DNA of 60,710 nt from Methanobacterium sp. (GTDB taxonomy: Archaea > Methanobacteriota > Methanobacteria > Methanobacteriales > Methanobacteriaceae), in assembly GCA_012838205.1 (NCBI GenBank), contig DUPR01000046.1:1-60710 (forward strand). The letters run 5' to 3'. Each line of letters starts with the position of its first letter. Position 1 is the stretch's first letter. Both the position numbers and the translations under genes were made by a program. Positions 8,542 through 21,158 of the stretch are shown here, piece after piece. The notes beneath the pieces are model-generated. The model ran no database searches. It was not told the origin of the DNA and saw only the letters and a list, made by a program, of their open reading frames with translations.

Positions 8542-8557
8542 CTTCATCACTCATCTT
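8532..8557. repeat. 13-bp perfect tandem duplication at mptD start
   Basis: The 13-mer catcactcatctt occurs twice, back to back (8532-8544 and 8545-8557). On the coding strand each copy contains ATGAGTGATGAAG, so the mptD start codon region is duplicated. Because 13 is not a multiple of three, initiation at the first copy is out of frame with the gene. Confidence 0.85.
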
Positions 8558-8734
8558 CACCTTGATCCGCATAATTGTTATAAATAACTATTCTTCAACA
8601 ATCACTTTAAATAACGATAATACTGGAACTCTATTTTTAGGGAATTAATAGTTTATTCTACCACCATCTAATTGTTTTTTTGTCAAAATTTTAGTTAATA
8701 TTAGAGATGGATAGTATTTTATTTAGTGATAGAT

Positions 8735-9460
8735 TTAAAAACCTAACCCAATTAGGTCACTTATACGCGAAATGTTTGATTCCAATGTATCAGGAGGTGT
8801 GGGGAAGAAATAGCCAAGCACCAAGAAGAATGTTAAAGCTAGTGTTGCCAAAAATACTATAGCTCTTTCTTCTTGTATAGGGTAGAAAAAACTTAAAATA
8901 GTACCCACTGCCATGAAAGCGATGATAATAATTAGAGCATAATGTTTCTGAGAATTTGTTTTTCGTATAGTTTTAATTGGATATGTTTTCCCTTGTTCTG
9001 CCTTGATTATCAGCCTTTCCTTGGTTGAACCCAATGGATAACATGTAATAAGAAAGAGGACATTGCCTTGTTCAATTGACAGCCTGTAATCTGCTGGAAC
9101 TATTGTACTGTTTATTATTTTATATTCAACATAGCCTATACCAGGCCATTCCAAAGTAACATTATCTCCTTGTTTTAGCTGATCAAGCTTAAGGAAAGGA
9201 GAACCATGCAAAGTACGATGGCCAAAAAGAACGACTGTTCCACTAGCAGGTTTAGCAGATTGTGGTTCATGATAAATCCCATAATCTACGGATTTGTTGT
9301 TAATTGCTTCATCAACACCAATTTTAGGAATGAGGATATAAGGAATATCTTCAGGCTTCTGATTAATGGTTTGAGTGGAAGAATAATAATTAACTTCTAC
9401 CAATGCATAAAAAGAGATGATCATCATCCCGGCTATTATTAAAAAAGTGGATATTCTCAT
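8735..9460 (-). CDS. Sortase with C-terminal membrane helices
   Basis: A transpeptidase of the sortase superfamily, expected to act on the outer face of the membrane. The N-terminal hydrophobic segment (residues 4-20) is an anchor. The catalytic triad can be read: His81 in LFGHRT, Cys140 in FLITCYPLG and Arg149 in TKERLII (numbering from the ATG at 9460). After the domain come about three more hydrophobic segments from residue 174 to the end, unlike classical SrtA. A GTG at 9469 is an alternative start. The next gene upstream encodes a secreted protein with a sorting-signal-like C-terminus, the obvious candidate substrate. Sortase homologues in pseudomurein-containing methanogens have been noted before, but their chemistry is largely unstudied. 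Confidence 0.85.
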   Translation of the reverse strand: MRISTFLIIAGMMIISFYALVEVNYYSSTQTINQKPEDIPYILIPKIGVDEAINNKSVDYGIYHEPQSAKPASGTVVLFGHRTLHGSPFLKLDQLKQGDNVTLEWPGIGYVEYKIINSTIVPADYRLSIEQGNVLFLITCYPLGSTKERLIIKAEQGKTYPIKTIRKTNSQKHYALIIIIAFMAVGTILSFFYPIQEERAIVFLATLALTFFLVLGYFFPTPPDTLESNISRISDLIGLGF

Positions 9461-9661
9461 TATATTCACTGAGTGCTCTTAACTGATAACAGAACATTAG
9501 TTGTTATGAGTGGAGGGATGGGTGTTCCTTACATCCATATTTCTATTCAGATAAATTACCATGACTAGGACATCATCACTTTACTAGGAATTTCGTAAAT
9601 ACCTAAAAAAAGGTAAATGTAGTAAAGGGTACCTGTTCACAAATGATAAACCTTTGCTAAG

Positions 9662-10606
9662 TTATCGGAAGAACTTAGCGTAGGTTACACCACCAGCTAT
9701 GCCAATAGCTGCAACAACAAATAGTGCAAATGGAACTCCAGTTTCTGATGTGGTAGGCACAGAAGCACTATTATGTGCTGCTGCAGTAGTCGGGATGTTA
9801 TAAGATGATGAACCTCCACTTACACCATAGTCCGAATTTGATGATGCCGGCCATTGATAAGTGTAGGAGAAATGTTTACTTTGTCCAGGGTAGAGCAGAA
9901 CATCCCATGCAGCAGTATCCGCCCAGGATACCTCTTTGTCAATATAAGTTACTTTAGGATTACTATAAGTGAGTTTTGAGTCTATAGGTACAATAGGTGC
10001 CCTGACAATTCCGGATACTTTTGGACGTTTATAATCAAAGTTTTTAACCCAAAAGCAGAAATGACCCTTCCACCAGACAAGATCTAAGCTGGGATTCAAG
10101 TACTCGATTTCATTGGGAAGGAACCATGAAGCTTGCAATCCAGGTTCATTTAGAAGAGGCCAAAAACTATTATTCATTCCAGGTTGTCTGATATAAGCAG
10201 GATGTATTGATGTGGGTTCGGGGTATGCGCGCAGTTTAAAGGAAACTGTTTTAGTTTCTCCGGGTTGAACTTTCCAACCAAGATCATCATCATCAACATC
10301 AGACATATACTTAATCATTTTTAATGCACAAGGATTGGTCCAGATTATGTTCCAAGTTATGGGAGTTTCAGGATCCAGAGTCCCCTGATACCTTTGACTT
10401 ATTTTGAAGTATTCCACATGATCATTGTTGTTCTTGATCGTTGCAGTTATGGTAGCCTCGAGATAAGTAAATTTTACTTCTGCATCTTTTTCTACAACCC
10501 ATGCTTTCTGATCTTTGAACGGATTATCCGCTGCCCATGAAGATGATATGGCTGTGAACAAAATAATTAAGGAAATCACAGCCACGCATATTTTGTTTAT
10601 GTTCAT
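9662..10606 (-). CDS. Secreted surface protein, probable sortase substrate
   Basis: An exported 314-residue protein of unknown function. It has a clear signal peptide (KICVAVISLIILFTAIS, predicted cleavage after SSWA near residue 25). A Ser/Thr/Ala-rich linker follows from about residue 265. The C-terminus has the layout of a cell-wall sorting signal: TSETG, then about 20 hydrophobic residues, then the basic tail KFFR. The SETG sequence resembles LPxTG but lacks the Leu-Pro. The body contains many Trp, Tyr and Pro residues and looks like beta-rich extracellular domains. The start has AAGG seven bases upstream. It lies directly upstream of the sortase gene on the same strand (about 200 bases apart). 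Attachment by that sortase is an inference. Confidence 0.8.
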   Translation of the reverse strand: MNINKICVAVISLIILFTAISSSWAADNPFKDQKAWVVEKDAEVKFTYLEATITATIKNNNDHVEYFKISQRYQGTLDPETPITWNIIWTNPCALKMIKYMSDVDDDDLGWKVQPGETKTVSFKLRAYPEPTSIHPAYIRQPGMNNSFWPLLNEPGLQASWFLPNEIEYLNPSLDLVWWKGHFCFWVKNFDYKRPKVSGIVRAPIVPIDSKLTYSNPKVTYIDKEVSWADTAAWDVLLYPGQSKHFSYTYQWPASSNSDYGVSGGSSSYNIPTTAAAHNSASVPTTSETGVPFALFVVAAIGIAGGVTYAKFFR

Positions 10607-10669
10607 CTTACAACCTTCCTATAAACTTTCTTATCTCATAGTAGTACTTAGATTTTACAGTACTGAACA

Positions 10670-12768
<2,099 letters not shown>

Positions 12769-12801
12769 AATAATGCTCCAATATCAATTTTAAGAATATT
12801 T

Positions 12802-13470
<669 letters not shown>

Positions 13471-13579
13471 ATGATATCACTGTTGGTAAAAATTCAGTTT
13501 TTCAAATATTGCATAATGCGAATATGCCAAAAAGCCAACACCTATGAAAATGTATATATGGAGTTAATATGTGCATATG

Positions 13580-13630
13580 ATAGTAGCTTTAATCACTTAC
13601 TTATATATTTTAGAAACCTAATAGTAGCTT
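13580..13630 (+). promoter_or_regulatory. Direct repeats flanking a TATA box
   Basis: The 10-mer ATAGTAGCTT occurs at 13580-13589 and again at 13621-13630, 41 bases apart (about four helical turns). Between them lies TTATATATTT at 13601-13610, a good TATA candidate for the plus-strand operon with mreB; the second copy would then overlap the predicted start of transcription. The arrangement suggests a regulator site. Only the repeat is observed; the role is inferred. Confidence 0.4.
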
Positions 13631-13760
13631 AGTATCAATTAGTGGTTAATATTTAAATAATAGTTATTGTTAGTTCAATAATCTTTAATTTAAAAAAATT
13701 GATGAAAACTTTTATTGGAATTTAATCAAATGGAAATTAATTTATATTAAGTGGTAATTG

Positions 13761-14390
<630 letters not shown>

Positions 14391-14394
14391 TTAA

Positions 14395-15471
14395 ATGTTC
14401 AGTTTTTTAGGTAAAAAAGATGAAGTAAAAGAGGAGAAGAAAAAAGCTTTATCCCACACTTTAGGGATAGATCTTGGAACTCTAAATACAGTGGTGGCCA
14501 AACCATCAGGTGATAAATTTGATTTATTCAAAATACCCTCAGTAGTGGCTGTAAAAAAAGAAGATCCAGGTTATGTTTTAGCTGTTGGAGAAGAAGCCAA
14601 ATCAATGCTAGGGAGAACTCCTGAGGATATTATTGCAGTTCGACCACTGAGACAAGGAGTAATTGAAAGTATAGCTCAAGCAGAAGCATTACTTATTTAT
14701 TCCATGAATCTTGGATCAGGAGAAGAAAAAGAAATTATAGACCGAATAGTTGTTGGTATCCCTGGGGATGCTTCTGAAGTAGAAAAAAAAGCAGTTGAAG
14801 ACATAGGTATAAAAGCAGGCGCCAATTATGTCCTGGTCATAAGTGAAGGACTGGCAGCAGCAATTGGAGTCGGCCTACCAATAGCAGAAGCATCAGGAAC
14901 AATGGTTATTGATATAGGTGCAGGGTCCAGTGATGTTGTAGTTATCTCGTTAGGAGGCATAACGGACATCGAAACCATTCGCAGCGGCGGAGACGATGTT
15001 GACTCCAATATTGTGGAAAAAGTTAAAGAAATTTATAACGTGGAAATAGGAATTCACGAAGCAGAAAAGGCAAAAATTGAAGTGGGTATGGTTCACTCAG
15101 AAAGTGAATCTGAAAGTGGTAAAACGACTGTAATTGGTAAATCACTTGAAACCAACAAACCAGAGAAAGTTGAAATAGATTCTAAGTTAGTGGCAGACGC
15201 AGCTGAACCAATTGTCGTTAAATTAGTTGATGCTTTAGCTAATGTACTTGAAAGAATGTCTCCAGAATTGATTTCTGGAGTTTACGAAAAAACTGTGGTA
15301 GTGGGAGGAACTTCACAACTCAAAGGACTGAAAGAACGGATATTTGAAGAAGTAGGTGTGCCTGTTGAGATTTCTGATGATCCCATGAATGTTGTCGCCA
15401 AAGGAACAGCCATTGTAGCAGCCGAACCACGTGCCCTGGAACCAGAAGTACGTTTAAAGGCCATGAAATAA
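14395..15471 (+). CDS. mreB: MreB-like actin-fold ATPase
   Basis: A 358-residue member of the actin/Hsp70/MreB superfamily. Phosphate-1 loop GIDLGTLNTVVAKP is near residue 24, phosphate-2 loop VIDIGAGSSDVVVI near residue 170, and the adenosine motif VVVGGTSQLKGL near residue 302. The length is that of MreB (about 340-350), not of Hsp70, and there is no substrate-binding domain. Rod-shaped, pseudomurein-walled Methanobacteriales carry MreB, where it is thought to guide wall synthesis. The N-terminus is charged (KKDEVKEEKKK) where bacterial MreB has its membrane helix. GGAGG precedes the ATG. Neighbours are an unknown coupled gene and, after rnhB, an ExbB/ExbD motor pair. Confidence 0.85.
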   Translation: MFSFLGKKDEVKEEKKKALSHTLGIDLGTLNTVVAKPSGDKFDLFKIPSVVAVKKEDPGYVLAVGEEAKSMLGRTPEDIIAVRPLRQGVIESIAQAEALLIYSMNLGSGEEKEIIDRIVVGIPGDASEVEKKAVEDIGIKAGANYVLVISEGLAAAIGVGLPIAEASGTMVIDIGAGSSDVVVISLGGITDIETIRSGGDDVDSNIVEKVKEIYNVEIGIHEAEKAKIEVGMVHSESESESGKTTVIGKSLETNKPEKVEIDSKLVADAAEPIVVKLVDALANVLERMSPELISGVYEKTVVVGGTSQLKGLKERIFEEVGVPVEISDDPMNVVAKGTAIVAAEPRALEPEVRLKAMK

Positions 15472-15504
15472 CATCTTGGAGTAAAAATCATCCATAACAA
15501 CATT

Positions 15505-16116
15505 ATGAAAATTTTAGGAATTGATGAAGCAGGCAGGGGTTCTGTTTTAGGACCACTTGTTGTTTCAGGAGTAGTTTTAGAACAGAATCGGCTGAAGTAT
15601 CTAGAAAGGCTTGGTTTAAAGGATTCTAAAAAGATATCACCCCAAAGAAGGATAGCTTTATCACGTAAAATTGAACGGATTGCTGAATGCCATACAATAC
15701 ATATAACAGCAAAAGATATTGATAGGCTACGTTCAAGGGATGTTAATCTCAATGAAATCGAAAAAATCGCGATAAACCGTATCATCAGAGAATCTGCACC
15801 ATCAACTTGTTTCATTGACTCAATTGATATTAAACCAGAACGTTTAACCATTGAGTTGGAAACAATTCATCCTGATGTGAAGGTGGTAGCTGAACACAAA
15901 GCAGATGATCGTTATCCCATAGTTTCGGCAGCATCTATAATTGCGAAAGTAGAACGTGACAGGGCTATTCAAGAAATAAAGAAGAAATATAAAGATATAG
16001 GATCTGGTTATCCTAGTGATCCTAAAACCATCAAATTCTTGAAGAACATTCCACCGGGAGATCTACCAGACTTCATACGCAGATCTTGGGCCACAGTTGA
16101 AAAAATAGTAGGATAG
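15505..16116 (+). CDS. rnhB: Ribonuclease HII
   Basis: Cleaves the RNA strand of RNA-DNA hybrids and single ribonucleotides in DNA, acting in replication and repair. The active site start GIDEAGRGSVLGPL is at residues 5-18 (Asp7, Glu8). Further acidic residues lie in CFIDSIDIKP and ADDRYPIVSAASIIAKVERD. The 203-residue length is normal for archaea. The ATG lacks a nearby Shine-Dalgarno; a GGAG is more than 20 bases away. It lies 33 bases after mreB and 29 before exbB on the same strand. Confidence 0.94.
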   Translation: MKILGIDEAGRGSVLGPLVVSGVVLEQNRLKYLERLGLKDSKKISPQRRIALSRKIERIAECHTIHITAKDIDRLRSRDVNLNEIEKIAINRIIRESAPSTCFIDSIDIKPERLTIELETIHPDVKVVAEHKADDRYPIVSAASIIAKVERDRAIQEIKKKYKDIGSGYPSDPKTIKFLKNIPPGDLPDFIRRSWATVEKIVG

Positions 16117-16145
16117 AACTATTCTAAACCATAAAAGAGGATAAA

Positions 16146-16988
16146 ATGATCTACGAGTTTTTCACGAGCTCTTTAAACACCATACTTGAGATGTTTAAAA
16201 GTGGAGGAATCATAACCTATATCATCACTATAATTGGAATTTATGGATTTTTTTATTCATTGGAGAAGATTTTCTATCTGCGAAAAATATCCCAAGTTAG
16301 CTTGGCAGAGATTATGGGTGAAGTTAACAAAGCCATGGAAAGAGGAGGTTCATTAGAGGCTTTACGCTCCATTGGCAGTTATCAAAACCCAGTTTCGAAA
16401 ATAGTGGCTGAAGCTTTGAAAATTGGTTTCAGAAATAATAGAGAAGTAGAAGATGCTATGGAAAGAGTATTTATTGTGGAAATGGGTCGTATGACCAAAG
16501 GTATGGATACTATTCGTACTATTATAGAAATTGCTCCTCTTTTAGGGTTGATTGGAACTGTTCTTGGCATGTGGTACACTTTTAAAGCAATGGGAGTTAA
16601 TGCCAGTGCAACGGGAATGGCTGAAGGAATTTATATTGCCCTTATAACTACAATTGCTGGTTTAGCCGTTGCTATTATCATCCTACCCCTTTACAGCTTA
16701 ATAAACAGTAAAATTGAAAGTGAACTGGATAACATAGAAATTGCCAAAAAAATGACAAACTGGCGGTCTGCAGAAATGCGTATAAAGATAAATGCAGATG
16801 TTGAAAAAGCAATTAAAGCTTTGAAAGAATCTGATGGTATTTTGGAAGCAAAAAAAGTTCTGGATGACAAAAATGCCAACATATGGATTTTAATTAATCC
16901 CCATATGTTGGAAAAGAGCATTGGTAACATACTCAAAGAAAACTGTAATGCAGAAGCCAAAATAGTGGAAAGTAAACTAAAACAATAA
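16146..16988 (+). CDS. exbB: MotA/TolQ/ExbB proton channel family protein
   Basis: A membrane motor stator of the ExbB/TolQ/MotA family. An N-terminal span (about residues 20-38, IITYIITIIGIYGFFYSLEK) is followed by a cytoplasmic stretch and two more spans. These include the family signature APLLGLIGTVLGMWYTFKAM near residue 130 and LITTIAGLAVAIIILPLY near 162. A C-terminal cytoplasmic extension of about 80 charged residues is longer than in bacterial ExbB. AGAGGATAAA precedes the ATG. The next gene is the ExbD partner. Methanogens lack TonB and an outer membrane, so what this proton-driven pair moves is unknown. Confidence 0.88.
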   Translation: MIYEFFTSSLNTILEMFKSGGIITYIITIIGIYGFFYSLEKIFYLRKISQVSLAEIMGEVNKAMERGGSLEALRSIGSYQNPVSKIVAEALKIGFRNNREVEDAMERVFIVEMGRMTKGMDTIRTIIEIAPLLGLIGTVLGMWYTFKAMGVNASATGMAEGIYIALITTIAGLAVAIIILPLYSLINSKIESELDNIEIAKKMTNWRSAEMRIKINADVEKAIKALKESDGILEAKKVLDDKNANIWILINPHMLEKSIGNILKENCNAEAKIVESKLKQ

Positions 16989-17033
16989 AAATTAGAAACT
17001 TATTTATTAATTCAATTGCAGGAATGGATTAAT

Positions 17034-17429
17034 TTGACCATCGACACCCAGAGTTATCGTAGAAAATTACGGAGCAGACAAGCTAAGGTGAATTTGGTCC
17101 CCTTAATAGATGTAATTTTTACTATTTTAATATTTCTCATGGTCACCAGTAGTTTCCAGACAGCCACAGATCCTGGAAGCAGTGGCAAACCCCAAGTAAG
17201 CCAGTCCAGTGGAGGTTCAGAGTATTATTTAATACCAGTTGCAGGACTGGAAAAAGTGACAGTTAATGGTGTGGATATGTCCCGTGACATCCGCAACAGT
17301 GCCATTGCAGTACATACCCGAGTTATTGATGAAGGAGAGATCATTATTAAACCAAAAGACAGAGCAATTATCATCACTGCCCCTCCGGGAATGAGTCCAG
17401 ATAAGGCGGTTAATATCCCTCAAACTTAA
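17034..17429 (+). CDS. exbD: ExbD/TolR family protein
   Basis: Partner of the ExbB-like protein. One N-terminal span carries the essential aspartate in VPLIDVIFTILIFLMV. The rest, about 95 residues, is an external domain with the usual ExbD pattern ending in MSPDKAV. I prefer the TTG at 17034 (LTIDTQSYRRK) because AGGA lies ten bases upstream; an in-frame TTG at 17016 has no Shine-Dalgarno. About 130 residues is typical. It is probably cotranscribed with exbB (45 bases apart). Confidence 0.85.
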   Translation: MTIDTQSYRRKLRSRQAKVNLVPLIDVIFTILIFLMVTSSFQTATDPGSSGKPQVSQSSGGSEYYLIPVAGLEKVTVNGVDMSRDIRNSAIAVHTRVIDEGEIIIKPKDRAIIITAPPGMSPDKAVNIPQT

Positions 17430-17520
17430 AAAAATAATATTGTTAACAACTAAATTTTTAACCAACCTTAGTTTTCCAATATTTGTTGATGATGAAAAAG
17501 TTTAAAAAAAAGGTGATTTT

Positions 17521-18123
17521 ATGTATCTAGGAAGAATATTGGCAGTTGGAAGTAATAAAGAAGGGAATTTCGTGGCTTATAGAGTTTCCAGTCGGTCTTT
17601 TCCCAACAGAACTACCCAAACATTCCAGAATAGGGTAGCTGTTGTTCCTAAAGAAGGTTATGAAACAGATGTATTTAAAAGTCCATATATTGCCTATAAC
17701 TGCATTCGATTAGAAAATGAAGTTGCAGTAGTTTCCAATGGATCCCACACCGATGTGATAGCCGAAAAAATAACTTCAGGAATGAGCATTAGGGATGCTT
17801 TAACTCTTTCTCTTTTAACCATGGATTATGAGAAAGATGATTTTAATACTCCTCGGATTGCAGGGGCTACCACTCTAAATGGTGAATCATACATCGGAAT
17901 TATTACTCATGAAAAGGTACAAGTGGAAAAAGTACCTGAAGGCAAAGCATGTTATATTGCTGTTTATGAACATATTGCTCCCCAAATAGTTGAATTTGAT
18001 GCAACCAATGCATCAGAAGCTGCTCAATTCATAATGGACCAGGGGACATTTGCTCAATTCACCAATCCTGTGAGTTCTGCAGCTGCATTTGGTCGGGAAA
18101 CATGGGATTTAAAATCAATTTAA
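17521..18123 (+). CDS. purO: IMP cyclohydrolase, archaeal PurO
   Basis: Closes the purine ring of FAICAR to make IMP, the last step of purine synthesis, replacing the bacterial PurH domain. The N-terminus [29 protein letters not shown] is characteristic of PurO and 200 residues is the normal length. AGGTGATTTT precedes the ATG. It precedes the F420 gene cluster, separated by 129 bases that include a T-rich putative terminator, so it may be its own unit. Confidence 0.93.
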   Translation: MYLGRILAVGSNKEGNFVAYRVSSRSFPNRTTQTFQNRVAVVPKEGYETDVFKSPYIAYNCIRLENEVAVVSNGSHTDVIAEKITSGMSIRDALTLSLLTMDYEKDDFNTPRIAGATTLNGESYIGIITHEKVQVEKVPEGKACYIAVYEHIAPQIVEFDATNASEAAQFIMDQGTFAQFTNPVSSAAAFGRETWDLKSI

Positions 18124-18190
18124 ACGCATGTTTTTCTTATTTATCAAATTACAAAAAAACCTAAACTCAAACATCATCTCAAAAAAAACC

Positions 18191-18211
18191 TTAATATGTT
18201 TTTTAATATGT
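18191..18211. repeat. Direct 9-bp repeat upstream of cofE
   Basis: TTAATATGT occurs at 18191-18199 and 18203-18211, twelve bases apart, 40-60 bases before the cofE start. It could be a regulator site or part of the promoter. AT-richness makes chance possible. Confidence 0.3.
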
Positions 18212-18252
18212 GCTGGTCATACATTGATTATTATTAGTTGTTGGGTGAAAAT

Positions 18253-19017
18253 ATGGAAATAAAGGTTATTGGCATTAAAAACATTCCTTTAATAAAGAAA
18301 GGCGATGATTTATCCCAATTAATTCTGAAATCTGCGGATAGTCAAAATATTAAGTTGGATGATGGGGATATTCTAGTTATTGCTGAAACTGCTGTGGCCA
18401 AAGCCGATGGAAATGTTATTAACCTAAAAAATATTGAACCCGGAAAACAAGCTTATAATCTTGCTAAACTTACTGGAAAAGAAGCAGAACTTGTTGAAGC
18501 AATAATTGAGGAGTCTAATGAAATAGTCAAAGTGGGTCCTGATTTCATTATTTGTGAAACTAAGCATGGTTTTGTTTGTGCCAATGCAGGTATTGATGAA
18601 TCTAATGTAGATAAAGGGATGGCAACACCTATTCCCTTGAATCCCGATTCCAGTGCCCATCAGATAAGGAAAAAAATGGAAATTAGTACTGGAAAAAAAA
18701 TAGCAGTCATTATATCTGATACACAAGGAAGAGCATTCCGTGAAGGTGCAATTGGAACTGCAATAGGTATTTCAGGGATGGAACCACTTTGGGATCGTTG
18801 CGGCGAATTTGATCTATATGGAAGGGAATTAAAAACAACCAGCATAGCTGTAGCAGATGAATTAGCCTCAGCCGCATCCCTAGTTATGGGGCAAGCAAAT
18901 GAAGGAATACCTGTAGTTATTATTAAAGGAATTTCTTACTTTGATAAACTTGAAAATGACAAAGCCACTATAAATCCATTGATAAGGCCAAAAAAATATG
19001 ATGTATTTCGTGATTAA
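18253..19017 (+). CDS. cofE: Coenzyme F420-0:L-glutamate ligase
   Basis: Adds glutamates to F420-0 using GTP, giving F420-2, the hydride carrier of methanogenesis. Family features are the N-terminal [18 protein letters not shown], a central [20 protein letters not shown] near residue 155, and [17 protein letters not shown] near 198. The ATG at 18253 (MEIKV) is chosen over a TTG at 18238 since GGGTGA is correctly placed before the ATG; the resulting 254 residues match the family. It starts a run of cofE, a 50-residue ORF, cofD and GTP cyclohydrolase III. Confidence 0.93.
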   Translation: MEIKVIGIKNIPLIKKGDDLSQLILKSADSQNIKLDDGDILVIAETAVAKADGNVINLKNIEPGKQAYNLAKLTGKEAELVEAIIEESNEIVKVGPDFIICETKHGFVCANAGIDESNVDKGMATPIPLNPDSSAHQIRKKMEISTGKKIAVIISDTQGRAFREGAIGTAIGISGMEPLWDRCGEFDLYGRELKTTSIAVADELASAASLVMGQANEGIPVVIIKGISYFDKLENDKATINPLIRPKKYDVFRD

Positions 19018-19145
19018 TATATATTATATAAATAAAATCTAAATTCTTTAATTGACGAAAATGATTGAAAAAAATGAAAAATAGTAGTATTTAAAAAAAA
19101 GTTTTAGATCTTAAAAATCAATGATCATTAATATGAGATGATGAT

Positions 19146-19298
19146 ATGCCTATAAATCAGATTGAAACCCAACTCGAAGCTATAACTACCACCATCGCAT
19201 ATCTGGAAAAACAAGAATCTTGTGATCCAGAAATGCTAGAAAAGTTAAAAATTGAACGCGAACGTCTCTTAAGAGAACTGAACGTGCATCAGATTTAA
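19146..19298 (+). CDS. 50-residue charged protein between cofE and cofD
   Basis: A short open frame of 50 codons, from ATG 19146 to TAA 19296-19298. The product begins [15 protein letters not shown] and is predicted to be nearly all helical. It has heptad-like Leu/Ile spacing and a highly charged second half ([15 protein letters not shown]), as in a small coiled coil. A GAGATGATGAT Shine-Dalgarno-like stretch abuts the start. It fits neatly between cofE and cofD on the same strand, 20 bases before the cofD start. I do not know its function; an accessory role for F420 enzymes is only suggested by position. Confidence 0.65.
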   Translation: MPINQIETQLEAITTTIAYLEKQESCDPEMLEKLKIERERLLRELNVHQI

Positions 19299-19318
19299 AA
19301 TTAATAATAGAGTATAAA

Positions 19319-20215
19319 ATGATAAGCGTCCTTTCCGGTGGTACTGGAACTCCGAAACTCCTGCAAGGCATGGTACAAGTTACAAAACCTGAAAATATCA
19401 CAGTAATTGTAAATACCATTGAAAATAATTACTTCTCTGGAGTTTATGTTGCTCCCGATGTGGATACTGTTATTTACACCTTAGCTGGAATCATCAATGA
19501 GGACACATGGTACGGAGTTAAAGATGATAGTTTTATTACCCATGAACGTTTGAAAGAAATTGGTTGCCCAGAAACCCTTAGAATTGGGGACCGTGATAGG
19601 GCCCTGAAAATTCAGAAAACAATTTTAATGGAAAATAATTCTCTTTCACAAGCCATTGATATTCAAAGGAAAGAATTGGGCATTAAATCATTGATAATTC
19701 CCATGAGTGATGATGAATCACATATAACCATCAGTACAGATGCAGGTGAAATGGAGTTTCACGAATTTCTGGTTGAACATCAGGGAAAACCTGAAGTTCT
19801 TGAAGTAAACTATCAGAAGGTTGATCCTGCTTGTGGAGTAATAGAGTCTATAGAAAATTCTGATATGGTGGTTATCGGACCATCAAATCCCATAACCTCG
19901 ATTGAACCAATAATTTCAGCAAGAAACGTAACTAAAGCCTTGAAAAATGCTTATGTTGTTGCTGTTTCCCCAATAATAGGAAATCAGCCAGTCAGTGGTC
20001 CTGCAGCTAAATTTATGGAGGCCAAAGGATACGAAGTTTCGTCGATTGGAGTAGCGAAAATATATCAAAATTTTTTGGACAAATTCATTATAGATTTGTT
20101 AGATGCAAAGTATCAGGAAGAAATAGAAAAACTAATATCGGATGTTATGTTAACACAGACCATCATGAGAAATAATGATGACAAAATAAATTTAGCCAGA
20201 TGTATTATTGGGTGA
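19319..20215 (+). CDS. cofD: 2-phospho-L-lactate transferase
   Basis: Joins the phospholactyl group of lactyl-diphosphoguanosine (or the phosphoenolpyruvyl equivalent) to Fo, making F420-0. The N-terminal [16 protein letters not shown] and the segment [19 protein letters not shown] are hallmarks of CofD, as is [15 protein letters not shown] near residue 185. The 298 residues are normal. The start lies 20 bases after the small ORF. Confidence 0.94.
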   Translation: MISVLSGGTGTPKLLQGMVQVTKPENITVIVNTIENNYFSGVYVAPDVDTVIYTLAGIINEDTWYGVKDDSFITHERLKEIGCPETLRIGDRDRALKIQKTILMENNSLSQAIDIQRKELGIKSLIIPMSDDESHITISTDAGEMEFHEFLVEHQGKPEVLEVNYQKVDPACGVIESIENSDMVVIGPSNPITSIEPIISARNVTKALKNAYVVAVSPIIGNQPVSGPAAKFMEAKGYEVSSIGVAKIYQNFLDKFIIDLLDAKYQEEIEKLISDVMLTQTIMRNNDDKINLARCIIG

Positions 20216-20221
20216 AAATGT

Positions 20222-20974
20222 ATGATTCAAATGACTTTAATTCAGATTGACAACTACGGGCCTTGGACCGTTACTCCTACACCTAGGGCCGAATCAGACT
20301 TGCAAATCTTGCAGGCAGAGTTATACGCAGATGTTCAAAGGCAATTCGCAGCTAAAGGTGGATTGGTCTTCTTCACCCGCTTTGACAATATGCTGGCAGT
20401 TACAAACGGAGTGGATATGGAACATCACTTGCATATCCAGAAATCAATTGGAAACCGTTACCCCATAACCTTAAGTATGGGCGTGGGAACTGCTGAAACA
20501 CCCTATGAAGCACAGAGAAGCGCTACCAGTGCCTTACAAAAATATGGTGGAGCCCAATCTGAAGAACGCAGCGAAATATTAGCCATTGAAGGATTAGTAA
20601 ATCCAGATGATAGCTTTGTGCAAATAGCCCACATCGACATCAACGGTATCACTGATTCCTTAACTGATATTATTCCAGCATATGATACTTCTTTTATTGT
20701 CAATAGAGTTCAACATTTCTTAATGAAAAAGTTAATTGAAAAAGGTTCATTACTCTTCTTTATTGGAGGAGATAACTTTATGTCTCCTTGTAACGGCATG
20801 ACACCAGAAGGAATACTTAAAGTCATTGAAGAAATTGAAGAGGAAATCAACATTGCCTTGAAAGCAGGGGTAGGTAAGGCACCCACAGCTGAAAAAGCAG
20901 CGAATCTTGCTGATCTCGCATTGGAAGAGATCAGAGATGGGAATACCTACAATTTGGTTCATGTGATGAAATAA
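20222..20974 (+). CDS. gch3: GTP cyclohydrolase III (archaeal)
   Basis: Converts GTP to 2-amino-5-formylamino-6-ribosylamino-4-pyrimidinone phosphate, the first step towards riboflavin and the Fo chromophore of F420. The sequence is recognised by [24 protein letters not shown] at the N-terminus, FFTRFDNML and [18 protein letters not shown]. The fold is a tandem of two cyclase-like (GGDEF-related) domains, and the second half shows [14 protein letters not shown]. The start at 20222 has GGGTGA seven bases upstream; a second ATG three codons later is possible. It lies six bases after cofD, so F420 head and tail synthesis are co-expressed. Confidence 0.92.
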   Translation: MIQMTLIQIDNYGPWTVTPTPRAESDLQILQAELYADVQRQFAAKGGLVFFTRFDNMLAVTNGVDMEHHLHIQKSIGNRYPITLSMGVGTAETPYEAQRSATSALQKYGGAQSEERSEILAIEGLVNPDDSFVQIAHIDINGITDSLTDIIPAYDTSFIVNRVQHFLMKKLIEKGSLLFFIGGDNFMSPCNGMTPEGILKVIEEIEEEINIALKAGVGKAPTAEKAANLADLALEEIRDGNTYNLVHVMK

Positions 20975-21158
20975 GTTACTTAAAGAAATATAAATAGCCA
21001 AAAATCATTTTTCAAAAAAAAAATATTGATTACTTAAAATCATCAAAATATCATATCTAATTATAATCCAATGAAAACCGTCTAAAAATGATCAACTTTT
21101 GATTAAATTTTTAATTTACTGATAAATTATTGAATTTATTTAAGTGGAGTTGAATTAA

